A stretch of DNA of 64,000 nt from Legionella sp. (GTDB taxonomy: Bacteria > Pseudomonadota > Gammaproteobacteria > Legionellales > Legionellaceae). Positions 32,813 to 42,803 of the stretch are shown here, piece after piece. The stretch lies in assembly GCA_002786205.1 (NCBI GenBank), contig PEQM01000004.1, forward strand, positions 1-64,000, in the 5' to 3' direction. How positions within the stretch are numbered: the first letter of the stretch is position 1; each line of letters starts with the position of its first letter. Position numbers and translations under genes: made by a program. Below the pieces are notes generated by a model. The model did not search any database. It was not told the DNA's origin and saw only the letters and a list, made by a program, of their open reading frames with translations.

Positions 32813-34086
32813 TGAGTAATTCAAATCGTGTTTTTATTACGGGCCGTAGCGCATTAACCGCCTCGGGTGCAACAGCAGAAGACACCTGGAATGCTTTGTT
32901 GGCTGGTGAGAGCGGTATTGGCGTTATTGCCGAATGGGATTTAAATCAATGGCCATGTTGTTTGGGTGGAGAGTTGAAGCATTTGCAGCCTGCCAAGATG
33001 CTGCCAGATAGAAAATTAATCAAAGTGATTTCTCGGCAAGATGTGCTGGGAATTCATGCGGCAGTAACAGCCATCGAGCAAAGCGGCATGATCAGTTATA
33101 GAGACAGCTTGCCTGATGCAACTCATTTTAATGAGCAGACTGCGGTTTATGCCGGTTCGCCAGGCAATAAATATTATCAGCAATATGATTTTTTGCCTTT
33201 AATGGCAAAAACGCAAGGTGACATGCAAGCTTTTGCCAAACAGTTGTTTGATGAAGTGCATCCGATGTGGCTACTGCGTATTTTGCCCAATAATGTCTTG
33301 GCTTATACCGGGATTACGTATGGATTCAAAGGGATTAATCATAATGTAACCAATCACGCTGTTGGTGGTGCGCAGGCACTTTTAGAGGCCTATCATGCCA
33401 TTAAAAGCGGTCAGGCTGAGCGTGCGGTTGTCGTGGCCTACGATGTAGGAATAGAGCCGCAAGCTTTGTTTTATTACGATGAGCTGGGGGTGTTGAGTCA
33501 TCGACATCTAAAACCTTTTGATAAAGCGCATGATGGCACACTCTTGGCTGATGGTGCTGCTGCGATTGTTTTAGAAAGTGAAGCCAGTGCACGTGCCCGA
33601 GGTGCTGTATGTCACGGTGAATTACTGGGGGGATTGGCGGCCAGCGAAGCACAAGGTCTGTTTTCTATTGAGGCCGATGGTGAGCATTTGGCTTCTTTGA
33701 TTGAAAGAACCTTGGCAGCAACCCATTTGCTTGCACAGGATATTGGTATGGTAGTTGCCCATGGCAATGGGAATCCTAAATCAGATGACAGTGAAGCCAG
33801 GGCTCTTGCGCAAGTATTTGCATCATCCAGACCGCCAGTGGGTGCATTTAAATGGTCGACGGGGCATACATTATGTGCTTCCGCTCTGGTTGATACGGTT
33901 CTGGCAACTTACGCATTAGAACAGCGCTGCTTGCCCGGGATAGCCAATTTGGAACAACCTGCTACAGCCAGCGCCACTTTGGCCTTGAGCGCAGATCATC
34001 AAGGCTTGGAAAAAACACATGCTTTAGTCATTAACAGAGGGTTTGCCAGTATGAACGCTTGTCTTGTGGTGAAAGCTGGTGACTGA
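32812..34086 (+). CDS. Beta-ketoacyl-ACP synthase homologue lacking the catalytic Cys
   Basis: VFITGRSALTASGATAEDTWNALL; VTNHAVGGAQALLEAYHAIKSG at the TACASS position; His motifs VVAHGNGNPKSDDSE and FKWSTGHTLCAS kept. Confidence 0.9.
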   Translation: MSNSNRVFITGRSALTASGATAEDTWNALLAGESGIGVIAEWDLNQWPCCLGGELKHLQPAKMLPDRKLIKVISRQDVLGIHAAVTAIEQSGMISYRDSLPDATHFNEQTAVYAGSPGNKYYQQYDFLPLMAKTQGDMQAFAKQLFDEVHPMWLLRILPNNVLAYTGITYGFKGINHNVTNHAVGGAQALLEAYHAIKSGQAERAVVVAYDVGIEPQALFYYDELGVLSHRHLKPFDKAHDGTLLADGAAAIVLESEASARARGAVCHGELLGGLAASEAQGLFSIEADGEHLASLIERTLAATHLLAQDIGMVVAHGNGNPKSDDSEARALAQVFASSRPPVGAFKWSTGHTLCASALVDTVLATYALEQRCLPGIANLEQPATASATLALSADHQGLEKTHALVINRGFASMNACLVVKAGD

Positions 34087-34933
34087 TTTGGCGCAAAAAA
34101 TCAATGCGCTGCCTGTGAGTTGGGTAGGACGGTTCATTTATCGGTGTATTCCCTATAGAAAAAAATGGGTTCTTTCCAATATCAATCAGGTCTTTGGTAA
34201 TGCGCTGACCCAGCAGGAAAAAATACATTTGGCGAAAGCCTATTATTCTCATTTGGCTACCTCTTTAAAAGAAGGCCTTCAGTTGCGGTTTATGAGTGAA
34301 GACACCTTAAGGGCCAAAGTGAAAGTGCTGGGCCATGAACACATGCTGGCTGTTGTCGCGCAAAATAAAGGGGTTTTGGTTTTAACGGGACATTTTGGTA
34401 ATTGGGAGTTTGCTCCTCTAGGCGGTATTTTGAATTTCAAAGCCTTTAAAGGGCAATTTCATTTTATCCGTCGCACCTTGCGATTTAAAGCTTTAGAACG
34501 GTTGATGTTCAATACCTACTATAAAGCGGGGTTGCATGTCATTCCTAAAAAGAATTCTTTAGATAAAGTGTGTGCAGCCTTAGATCAAAATCATGCCGTG
34601 ATTTTTGTCTTAGATCAACATGCCTCTTTAGCGAATAAAGATGGTATTGCGGTTGAATTTTTTGGAAAAAAAGCAGGGACTTACCGTAGTTTGGCTACTT
34701 TGGCTCGGCATACAGGCATTCCTGTTGTGCCTGCTGCAGGATATCGCTTGCCTGATGGCACACACGTGCTGGAGTTCTTCGAGCCTCTGCCATGGCAAGA
34801 TTATGAAAGCAATCAGGAATCTTTATATCAAAATACCTTGGTCTATAATCAAGCATTGGAGCGCATTATTTTGGCTAATCCCGCGCAATGGAATTGGATG
34901 CATAAACGTTGGAAATTAAAGCAAGACAGTTAG
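34079..34933 (+). CDS. LpxL/HtrB-family lysophospholipid acyltransferase
   Basis: VLVLTGHFGNWEFAPLGG; VIFVLDQHA; AQWNWMHKRWK. Confidence 0.92.
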   Translation: MTDLAQKINALPVSWVGRFIYRCIPYRKKWVLSNINQVFGNALTQQEKIHLAKAYYSHLATSLKEGLQLRFMSEDTLRAKVKVLGHEHMLAVVAQNKGVLVLTGHFGNWEFAPLGGILNFKAFKGQFHFIRRTLRFKALERLMFNTYYKAGLHVIPKKNSLDKVCAALDQNHAVIFVLDQHASLANKDGIAVEFFGKKAGTYRSLATLARHTGIPVVPAAGYRLPDGTHVLEFFEPLPWQDYESNQESLYQNTLVYNQALERIILANPAQWNWMHKRWKLKQDS

Positions 34934-35235
34934 AGTCTATTGTGTTCGTTGCGTAAGTTTTTTAAAACAGGCAATAATTTTTCTCTTTGTTCTTCTTTAG
35001 GGAAGAGCAAAATGATAATGCCGCCTGCTCGTTGAGTAAAAAATTCATAATCGAGTTGCATGGAGAAAAGATTAATACTTAACTCAATACTGCCTGAAGA
35101 GGGCAACTCTATGCTCGCTGTCAACGCGATACTGGCCGCAGAAATATCGATTATCTGCAAAGGCTGACTGTTAAAAAAAGCTTTCATTTCTCCATGGTTT
35201 TTAATACGAAAATATTGTCTCTTTTCGTCCATCAT
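34930..35235 (-). CDS. PilZ-domain-like protein
   Basis: MMDEKRQYFRIKN...IIDISAASIALTAS; start chosen at MMDEKRQ. Confidence 0.65.
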   Translation of the reverse strand: MMDEKRQYFRIKNHGEMKAFFNSQPLQIIDISAASIALTASIELPSSGSIELSINLFSMQLDYEFFTQRAGGIIILLFPKEEQREKLLPVLKNLRNEHNRL

Positions 35236-35396
35236 TGTCCCCAAAATCAAACACAGAGATGCCTTGAGTTTAAGTTTAGGCTTGATGAAAAAAAAGATCA
35301 AATGCGAGCGACCGTTTTCAAAGCGCTGCTTTGGCATCTTTTCGGATTGTACCTCTTCAGGAAGGCTTTAAAAGTGCCTGAATAAACCTTGGCGGA

Positions 35397-36230
35397 CTAT
35401 TCTGCAATCAGTCCGTCATAAACGACTACCGCCGGTCCTGTCATGCGGATGGATTGTTGCTTATCAGGCCAATCAACCAATAAGGTACCACCTTGTAACT
35501 GTACTTGTACGCTGTCTTTGAGATGATAGTAGAGCTGGCCGATAGCCGCCGCAGCAACAGCGCCACTGCCACAGGCTTTGGTTTCACCGCAGCCACGTTC
35601 ATAGACTCTTAATTCAATACGCTCAGGGCTTAAAATACGCATAAAGCCGACATTGGTTTGCTCTGGAAATTGTCGATGGGTGCTAATTTGTTTGCCCCAA
35701 TCCTGGATTAATGAATCATCAAAATGGTCCACTATCAGCACCGCATGAGGGTTGCCCACGTTAATGACATGAATGGGTATGTCACGTTGCTGATCTAAAT
35801 CGATGCAGTAGCGGTTTTGCACGGTCTCGGTGAGAAAAGGAATGCGTTGTGGATGGGTTTGAGGAACATCCATTTCAATACTGACTGATTGATTGGCATG
35901 GATGGTTAATTGCATTTGCGTCGTTGACGTGGCAACGCGAAAGGTATTTTTGGCGCTCAACTGACGGTGTTTAATAAACAGCGCAAGACATCGTGCCCCA
36001 TTGCCGCATTGACCCACTTCTTGGCCATTGGCATTAAAAATACGATAATTAAAATCCACCGCTGTTGTTTGAGCCGGTTCAATGAGCAAGCATTGATCAA
36101 AACCAATGCCAGTAAAGCGGTTACTCCATTGTACAATGCGCTCTGCTGTAAGCTGCACCTTTTGGTGGATACCGTCAATGACCATGAAGTCATTGCCAAG
36201 TCCGTGCATTTTAGTAAATTGGATAGGCAT
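35397..36230 (-). CDS. dapF: Diaminopimelate epimerase
   Basis: FTKMHGLGNDFMVIDG; GQCGNGARC; VYERGCGETKACGSGA. Confidence 0.97.
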   Translation of the reverse strand: MPIQFTKMHGLGNDFMVIDGIHQKVQLTAERIVQWSNRFTGIGFDQCLLIEPAQTTAVDFNYRIFNANGQEVGQCGNGARCLALFIKHRQLSAKNTFRVATSTTQMQLTIHANQSVSIEMDVPQTHPQRIPFLTETVQNRYCIDLDQQRDIPIHVINVGNPHAVLIVDHFDDSLIQDWGKQISTHRQFPEQTNVGFMRILSPERIELRVYERGCGETKACGSGAVAAAAIGQLYYHLKDSVQVQLQGGTLLVDWPDKQQSIRMTGPAVVVYDGLIAE

Positions 36231-36245
36231 GATAAGAACCGCTTT

Positions 36246-36365
36246 TTAAGTTAATGATAACCAAGTAGCCGTATGGGGGGAGGGCAAATACAAGGGGCCT
36301 TTTTGTCCACATCCAGTCAATGGCAAAATAAAAACAGCAAGCGTCAGCATGAGTAATGGTTTCAT
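36246..36365 (-). CDS. lptM: LptM/YifL-type small lipoprotein (39 aa), not in the ORF track
   Basis: MKPLLMLTLAVFILPLTGCGQKGPLYLPSPHTATWLSLT*; lipobox LTGC; CGQKGPLYLP signature; adjacent to dapF. Confidence 0.9.
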   Translation of the reverse strand: MKPLLMLTLAVFILPLTGCGQKGPLYLPSPHTATWLSLT

Positions 36366-36636
36366 AATAGTCCAGCATGAGTCTGTAATCGATTAAAGGA
36401 TCCGCTATAATGCGCTATAAATCAAGCGCTTTGCTTGCATGCCCCTTTGTGTAGGAATGATTTTTTTATCATGTACAGAGATCAAAATCATACACCGATT
36501 TACTTTTTACGTTGTTGACCTTATCTGAATGATTAAAAAAAGATTAAAATGCAAGAGACTTCTGTTTTATGCTTTTTAAATGCTAAACTTGAGCGCTTGA
36601 GTTGAGGTGCTAAATTATTTTTTTGGAGAATCCGTT

Positions 36637-37284
36637 TTGAGTAGCAAAAACAATACCGCCAGCGCTTGCATTATTTGGATGCATGGATTAGGTGCTGATG
36701 AAAAGGATATGATGGGTGTGGCAAATGAATTGTCCTTTCCTGCAAAGCAAGTACAGCATGTTTATATGAGTGCACCGCATAGACCGGTTACGTTGAATAA
36801 TGGCATGATGATGCCGGCATGGTATGATATTGTCGGATTACAATTATCAGACAGAGAAGACAAGCTGGGGATTGAACAATCCTATGGCTTAATTAATCAA
36901 GCCATTACTGAACAACGCCAACAAGGTATACATGAGCAGCATATTTATTTGGCTGGTTTTTCGCAAGGCGGTGCGATGGCTTTGTATACGGCATTGCGTT
37001 ATCCTGGCCGTTTAGGCGGCGTGATTGCTTTGTCAGCCTATTTGCCTCTGGCGCAAGAAATAGTCCCTCAGCTGGATAAGCAAACGCCATTTTTTCTTGG
37101 CGCAGGTCGCTTCGATCCGCTCGTATTGCCAGCATGGTCGCAGCAAAGTCAGAAGCAGTTGGTACGCTTTGGTTATCAACATATAACCTATCGGGAATAC
37201 CCGATGGAGCATTCTATTTGCTTTGAAGAATTACAAGATCTGAACCAGTGGCTTAACAGCCAATTGCAAGGAGCCAATGAATGA
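36637..37284 (+). CDS. Carboxylesterase/phospholipase family alpha/beta hydrolase
   Basis: IIWMHGLGADEKDMMGVANEL; LAGFSQGGAMALYTALRYP; start TTG chosen. Confidence 0.92.
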   Translation: MSSKNNTASACIIWMHGLGADEKDMMGVANELSFPAKQVQHVYMSAPHRPVTLNNGMMMPAWYDIVGLQLSDREDKLGIEQSYGLINQAITEQRQQGIHEQHIYLAGFSQGGAMALYTALRYPGRLGGVIALSAYLPLAQEIVPQLDKQTPFFLGAGRFDPLVLPAWSQQSQKQLVRFGYQHITYREYPMEHSICFEELQDLNQWLNSQLQGANE

Positions 37285-37718
37285 CTGTTGTTAAAAAATC
37301 ACGCTCGGTGGTCTATTCCTGTGAGCAAATGTATCGTCTGGTCAATGAAGCAGAGCATTATGCTCAATTTTTGCCTTATTGTGTGGAAAGCACGGTACAT
37401 CATCGTAACGAAGATGAAGTGCAAGCCACATTAGTCATCGGTGCTGCCGGAATGACCAAATCATTTACCACGAGAAATTTATTACAAGTGAATAAAATGA
37501 TAGAAATTCGATTGATTGATGGTCCATTCAGTCATTTGGAAGGTTTTTGGCGGTTTGATGCCTTGGAAAACGAAGGCTGTACCATTTCATTTGATTTGGA
37601 ATTTGAATTTGCCAGTAAATGGTTCTCCATGGTCTTAGGTCCTGTCTTTGAACAAGTGACAGATAAAATGGTAGATGCATTTTGCACCAGAGCAGAGAGT
37701 TTATATGGTCCACGTTGA
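37281..37718 (+). CDS. ratA: RatA family START-like/ubiquinone-binding protein
   Basis: KSRSVVYSCEQMYRLVNEAEHYAQFLPYCVES; next to rnfH. Confidence 0.92.
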   Translation: MTVVKKSRSVVYSCEQMYRLVNEAEHYAQFLPYCVESTVHHRNEDEVQATLVIGAAGMTKSFTTRNLLQVNKMIEIRLIDGPFSHLEGFWRFDALENEGCTISFDLEFEFASKWFSMVLGPVFEQVTDKMVDAFCTRAESLYGPR

Positions 37719-37977
37719 GTTGGTTTATATTGCCTTAAATCAAGAAAAAATTCACCATCACTTGGTACTGCCTTTAGGAGCAACAGTTGCTGATGCCCTA
37801 GAGCAAGCCAAATTGTATGACACGCATCCTGAGACTCGCACTTTAACAGTGGGTATTTACTCGAAATCAGTGCCATTGACGCAAGTGTTACGCGAGGGGG
37901 ACCGAGTGGAATTATACCGGCCGCTTTTTGCTGATCCCAAAGAGAAAAGAAGACGCTTGGCTCGTGCCAAGAAGTAA
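37705..37977 (+). CDS. RnfH family protein
   Basis: MVHVELVYIALNQEKIHHHLVLPLGATVADALEQA; DRVELYRPLFADPKEKRRRLA. Confidence 0.92.
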   Translation: MVHVELVYIALNQEKIHHHLVLPLGATVADALEQAKLYDTHPETRTLTVGIYSKSVPLTQVLREGDRVELYRPLFADPKEKRRRLARAKK

Positions 37978-37993
37978 AGCCTGGTTAAAGAGC

Positions 37994-38028
37994 GGGTGTT
38001 CTTTTCCTTTTGCAGGAAAAGAACACCC
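37994..38028. terminator. Bidirectional terminator-like perfect inverted repeat between convergent rnfH and bamE
   Basis: GGGTGTTCTTTTCCT-tttgc-AGGAAAAGAACACCC, 15-bp perfect stem. Confidence 0.8.
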
Positions 38029-38037
38029 ATTATTTGA

Positions 38038-38382
38038 TTAAGGCTGGTGCTCTATCTTATCCAGGCGCTCATGGGCAAAATATAAAACAGCATGTCGCGT
38101 TTCCATCGCCCCATTGCCTTTTCGCCAGGTATAAGCATAATCCCAGCGGTCGGTAGCAAACATGGGACTAAGAAGACTGGTACCCATTAAAATACCGACA
38201 TCTTCTTTGCTCATGCCTGTTTTTAAACGGGCTATTTTATTGGCAGGAATTAAATTACCCTGCTGTGTTATTCTTCTGGAAAAGTCATAAGACATGCATT
38301 GGGTTAGGCTAAGGGTTAAAAGTACAGTGAGAAAAAGGGCTAAAATTCGCATGGTTTTGCCTATCGTGGAAAATTTAGCCAT
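38038..38382 (-). CDS. bamE: Outer membrane assembly factor BamE (SmpA/OmlA)
   Basis: Lipobox-like LSLTQC; ITQQGNLIPANKIARLKTGMSKEDVGILMGTSLL; divergent from fur. Confidence 0.92.
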   Translation of the reverse strand: MAKFSTIGKTMRILALFLTVLLTLSLTQCMSYDFSRRITQQGNLIPANKIARLKTGMSKEDVGILMGTSLLSPMFATDRWDYAYTWRKGNGAMETRHAVLYFAHERLDKIEHQP

Positions 38383-38504
38383 AATAATAGGCCATTTAAT
38401 AAAAACATCAAGAACTATACCTCTTATCGTGCAAAAGATACGTAAACGAAAAAGTATTTTTAACGAAAGAGGAGTTGTCTGTCTGTTAGGTTTGAGGAGT
38501 TTGC

Positions 38505-38915
38505 ATGGAAGAGAGTCAGCAATTAAAAAATGCAGGGCTAAAAATTACAGCACCACGCATAAAAGTATTACATATTTTAGAGCAGTCGCTTAATCACCAT
38601 TTAAGTGCGGAAGACATTTATAAAGCCTTATTGGAAACTGGAGAAGATGTCGGTTTGGCTACCGTGTATCGAGTATTGACTCAATTTGAAGTGGCCGGAT
38701 TAGTCTCTCGGCATAATTTTGAAGGCGGGCATTCGGTCTTTGAATTGACGCAAGGCGAACACCATGATCACCTGGTCTGTGTTCAGTGTGGCGTAGTTGA
38801 AGAATTTGTCGATGAGATCATAGAAGAAAGACAGCAACAAATAGCAAGTAAAGCGCATTTTAAAATGACGGGGCATGCATTAAATATCTATGGTATTTGT
38901 CCTCAATGCCTGTAA
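38505..38915 (+). CDS. fur: Ferric uptake regulator Fur
   Basis: LKNAGLKITAPRIKVLHIL; TVYRVLTQFEVAGLV; HHDHLVCVQCG. Confidence 0.96.
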   Translation: MEESQQLKNAGLKITAPRIKVLHILEQSLNHHLSAEDIYKALLETGEDVGLATVYRVLTQFEVAGLVSRHNFEGGHSVFELTQGEHHDHLVCVQCGVVEEFVDEIIEERQQQIASKAHFKMTGHALNIYGICPQCL

Positions 38916-39032
38916 TTTAAAGCCGTGCAAGCTGTGTATTTTTTATCTCGGCAGCAATTGAAATTGACGCCGCTTCTTTTAGGATAAAGCAAGTGCTTCC
39001 GTTGATTTGGCTAGCGGTTTTTTTAAACATAC

Positions 39033-39581
39033 TCAGGCCTCTTCTTTTACTTTCAGATAAGAGATGATTTTTTTTACGCCCTTGATGGCATTTACGCGCT
39101 TAATAATAAATCCTATGGATTGGGTTTGCTGCACCTGGCCTGATAAGGTGACAATTCCATCAATTGTTTTGGCATTAATTCCTACTAAGGGAATAGATTC
39201 ATCGTCGAGTACCTTGGCTTTTAATACCGCGGTTTCTACTCGGGCAGTGATAAGAGCATCAGTGACAGAGGAGTTTATTTTTTTTATGTACAGCTTCTCG
39301 GTATTGACCCGCTTCACTCCTTTTGTATTATGGGCGGTGCGTAAGGCATCCACATAAGCATCTTTGTCTTTGACATAACCAGAAAGCGTCACCACTCCTT
39401 CATGGGTTGTTATTTTTATTTTTAACAGGTTTACGTTGTGATGTTCTGCAAATTGAGCAGCAATTTTGGTGGTAATGAAAGAATCACTAAGATCGTGCTC
39501 TAATTTATCCAGACTTTCTGCTTGTAACATACTTGAGGTACAAAGGAGCAGCACTCCTAGTAAAGACAACAATCGGCGCAT
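39033..39581 (-). CDS. BON-domain (OsmY-like) periplasmic protein
   Basis: Signal peptide; two repeats of ITTKIAAQF...GVVTLSGYVKD / ITARVETAV...GIVTLSGQVQ. Confidence 0.85.
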   Translation of the reverse strand: MRRLLSLLGVLLLCTSSMLQAESLDKLEHDLSDSFITTKIAAQFAEHHNVNLLKIKITTHEGVVTLSGYVKDKDAYVDALRTAHNTKGVKRVNTEKLYIKKINSSVTDALITARVETAVLKAKVLDDESIPLVGINAKTIDGIVTLSGQVQQTQSIGFIIKRVNAIKGVKKIISYLKVKEEA

Positions 39582-39784
39582 GAGGGCTATCCAAAAATAG
39601 GTCGAGTTATAAAGGCAGAGAATTATACAGAGTTTTGACCCATTTTGAAAGAAAATAATCGATTTGAGTAAAATGGCTCCATTCCAAAGGCGAGGCTAAC
39701 ATCGTTATCTGCTGTATTTTACTGGTGTTCCAAGAGCATCAGCGGTATACTTTTTTGTTATATTTTAATACATATTGAGTGGGT

Positions 39785-42613
39785 ATGCAGACTATTAGTA
39801 TCCGTGGCGCAAGAACACATAATCTTAAAAATCTGGACTTGGAGCTCCCAAGAGATCAATTGATTGTCATTACTGGGCTATCAGGCTCTGGCAAATCATC
39901 ATTGGCCTTTGATACTTTGTATGCAGAAGGACAAAGGCGTTATGTGGAGTCCTTATCCGCTTATGCACGTCAATTTTTATCGATGATGGAAAAGCCTGAT
40001 GTTGACTCGATAGAAGGCTTGTCGCCGGCAATTTCTATTGAACAAAAAGCCACCTCGCATAATCCGCGTTCTACGGTTGGGACTATCACCGAGATTTATG
40101 ACTATCTGCGTTTACTTTATGCCCGTGTCGGAGAGCCACGTTGTCCAAGACATCACACCAGTTTGCATGCACAGACAGTCAGTCAAATGGTTGATCAGGT
40201 ATTGGCTTTGCCACAAGACAGTAAAGTAATGATTTTGGCTCCGGTAGTGCGTGAAAGAAAAGGGGAGCATGTCCAGCTTATTCAGCAGCTTCAAGCGCAA
40301 GGCTATGTCCGTGCCCGGATTGATGGCGAGATTTATGAGTTAGATGATCCGCCTCAGTTGAGTTTAAGAGTGAAGCATACCATTGAAGTAGTGGTTGATC
40401 GTTTTAAAGTGCGAGATGACTTGGCACAGCGCTTGAGTGAATCCTTTGAAAATGCGCTTCATTTAGCAGAAGGTGTCGTTGTTGTTGCCTCAATGGACAA
40501 GCAGTTTGCAGAGTTTACCTGTTCTTCCAGATTTGCATGTGCTGAATGTGGCTATAGTTTAAGTGAATTAGAACCTCGATTGTTTTCTTTTAATAACCCA
40601 ATGGGAGCCTGCCCTGCCTGCGATGGCTTAGGCGTTGATCAGTATTTTGACCCAGACCGAGTGGTTCACCATAATGGCTTAAGTCTGGCTGATGGTGCCA
40701 TACGGGGTTGGGATAAAAAAAGTAATTATTATTTCAGCATGCTGGTTTCTTTAGCCAAGCATTATCAATTTGATGTGGATACGGCTTTTTGTGATTTATC
40801 AGAATCAATTCGTGACTGTATCCTTTATGGTAGTAAAGAGGAGGAGATAGTATTTCATTATCATCGGCCTAATGGGGGTTATGTGATGAAAAAACATCCC
40901 TTTGAGGGGGTGATTCCCAATATGCAAAGACGGTATAGAGAGTCAGACTCTAGTATGATTCGTGAAGAGTTAGCCAAATACTTATCGTCCAGACCTTGTC
41001 TTTCCTGTCATGGGTCTCGCTTGCGAGAAGAAGCTCGTCATGTGTTCGTTAATGATAAAAATTTAGCTGAATTATCTGCCTATTCGATAGAACAGGCTTA
41101 TGCTTTTTTTAAGCAATTGACCTTGCCAGGCTATCGAGGGCAGATAGCTGAAAAAATTAATAAAGAGATTGTCGCACGCTTGGGATTTTTGGTTAATGTT
41201 GGTCTTGATTATTTGTCTCTAGCGCGTAGTGCCGATACTTTATCTGGTGGTGAAGCGCAAAGAATTCGTCTGGCCAGTCAAATTGGCTCAGGTTTAGTGG
41301 GGGTGATGTACATTCTTGACGAGCCTTCTATTGGTTTGCATCAAAGAGACAATGATCGCTTATTAGAAACGTTGTTTCATTTGCGAAATTTAGGCAATAC
41401 GGTCATTGTAGTAGAGCATGATGAAGATGCAATACGTCATGCAGACTTTGTGTTGGATATCGGCCCAGGAGCAGGTGTTCACGGTGGACAAGTGGTGGCG
41501 AAAGGGACGCCGGCTGAGATTATGGCGCATCCTGATTCTTTGACTGGTCAGTATTTATCAGGCAAGCAATGCATTGCCATCCCCTCTCATCGTCGTCCTC
41601 CTGATCCAGAGCGTATGTTGTCTTTGGCAGGTATTCACTGTAATAACTTATGTGATGTGCAGGTGAGCATTCCTTTAGGTCTCTTGACCTGTATCACGGG
41701 GGTTTCAGGCTCAGGAAAATCAAGCTTAATAAATGATACCTTATATCCTATTGCCGCGAATGCTTTAAATAGAGCCAGTCTGTTAGTGCCTGGCTCCGCC
41801 AAGGAGATAAAGGGCTTGCATCTGTGTGACAAAGTGATCGACATTGATCAAAGCCCGATAGGACGCACCCCGCGTTCCAATCCAGCAACATACACGGGCT
41901 TGTTTACGGATATCAGAGAGTTATTTTCCGGTACGCCAGAGGCGAGGGCGAGAGGCTATTTGCCTGGTCGATTCAGTTTTAATGTGCGTGGAGGACGCTG
42001 CGAGGCATGTCAAGGCGATGGCATGATTAAAGTAGAGATGCATTTTTTGCCAGACATTTATGTGGCTTGTGATGTTTGCCAAGGCAAAAGGTATAACCGA
42101 GAGACGCTGGAGATTTATTATAAAGGAAAAAACATTCATGACATTTTAGAGATGACGGTAGAAGAGGCCGCTGTCTTTTTCACGGCCATCCCAAGTCTTG
42201 CGCGTAAATGTAAGACCTTGCTGGATGTGGGCTTGTCCTATATTAAGTTGGGACAAAGCGCGACTACTTTGTCAGGTGGCGAGGCGCAACGCATCAAGTT
42301 GGCACGGGAGCTGTCTAAAAGAGACACCGGCAATACCTTGTATATTCTTGATGAGCCCACAACGGGCTTGCATTTTCATGATACGAGACAATTGCTCGCT
42401 GTCTTGAGCAAATTAAAAGAAAAAGGCAATACCATTTTGGTCATTGAGCACAACTTGGATGTGATTAAAACAGCCGATTGGATTATTGATCTGGGTCCAG
42501 AAGGAGGCAGTAAAGGTGGCCGTATTATTGCAGAAGGAACGCCAGAACAGGTTGCGATGATAAGGCACTCTTATACGGGGCAATTTTTAAAACCTATTTT
42601 AGGAATGGAGTGA
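39785..42613 (+). CDS. uvrA: Excinuclease ABC subunit A
   Basis: [62 protein letters not shown]; zinc motifs; two ABC signatures. Confidence 0.98.
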   Translation: MQTISIRGARTHNLKNLDLELPRDQLIVITGLSGSGKSSLAFDTLYAEGQRRYVESLSAYARQFLSMMEKPDVDSIEGLSPAISIEQKATSHNPRSTVGTITEIYDYLRLLYARVGEPRCPRHHTSLHAQTVSQMVDQVLALPQDSKVMILAPVVRERKGEHVQLIQQLQAQGYVRARIDGEIYELDDPPQLSLRVKHTIEVVVDRFKVRDDLAQRLSESFENALHLAEGVVVVASMDKQFAEFTCSSRFACAECGYSLSELEPRLFSFNNPMGACPACDGLGVDQYFDPDRVVHHNGLSLADGAIRGWDKKSNYYFSMLVSLAKHYQFDVDTAFCDLSESIRDCILYGSKEEEIVFHYHRPNGGYVMKKHPFEGVIPNMQRRYRESDSSMIREELAKYLSSRPCLSCHGSRLREEARHVFVNDKNLAELSAYSIEQAYAFFKQLTLPGYRGQIAEKINKEIVARLGFLVNVGLDYLSLARSADTLSGGEAQRIRLASQIGSGLVGVMYILDEPSIGLHQRDNDRLLETLFHLRNLGNTVIVVEHDEDAIRHADFVLDIGPGAGVHGGQVVAKGTPAEIMAHPDSLTGQYLSGKQCIAIPSHRRPPDPERMLSLAGIHCNNLCDVQVSIPLGLLTCITGVSGSGKSSLINDTLYPIAANALNRASLLVPGSAKEIKGLHLCDKVIDIDQSPIGRTPRSNPATYTGLFTDIRELFSGTPEARARGYLPGRFSFNVRGGRCEACQGDGMIKVEMHFLPDIYVACDVCQGKRYNRETLEIYYKGKNIHDILEMTVEEAAVFFTAIPSLARKCKTLLDVGLSYIKLGQSATTLSGGEAQRIKLARELSKRDTGNTLYILDEPTTGLHFHDTRQLLAVLSKLKEKGNTILVIEHNLDVIKTADWIIDLGPEGGSKGGRIIAEGTPEQVAMIRHSYTGQFLKPILGME

Positions 42614-42705
42614 AGGGCTGTTATTTTCCTTATTTTGAGCTATAAATAAAGTAGCTATTCATCGAAATGCCAGAAGGGGTGCTTGTTGAGAGACCATATT
42701 GCGCA

Positions 42706-42728
42706 GTCGGCACCCCAAGCCGACTTTT
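42706..42728 (+). terminator. Probable terminator after uvrA
   Basis: GTCGGC-accccaa-GCCGAC-TTTT. Confidence 0.5.
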
Positions 42729-42803
42729 CGCTTAAAGCATGTACCAGGTGATGAATAGAGACTAACTAAGAAAATAAATTTTGATTGGGAATAAGGATAA
42801 AAA

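Noticed and set aside
37675-37704. Upstream start for the RnfH-like ORF
   Set aside because: Family N-terminus fits ATG at 37705 (MVHVELVYIAL); upstream residues derive from the ratA overlap.
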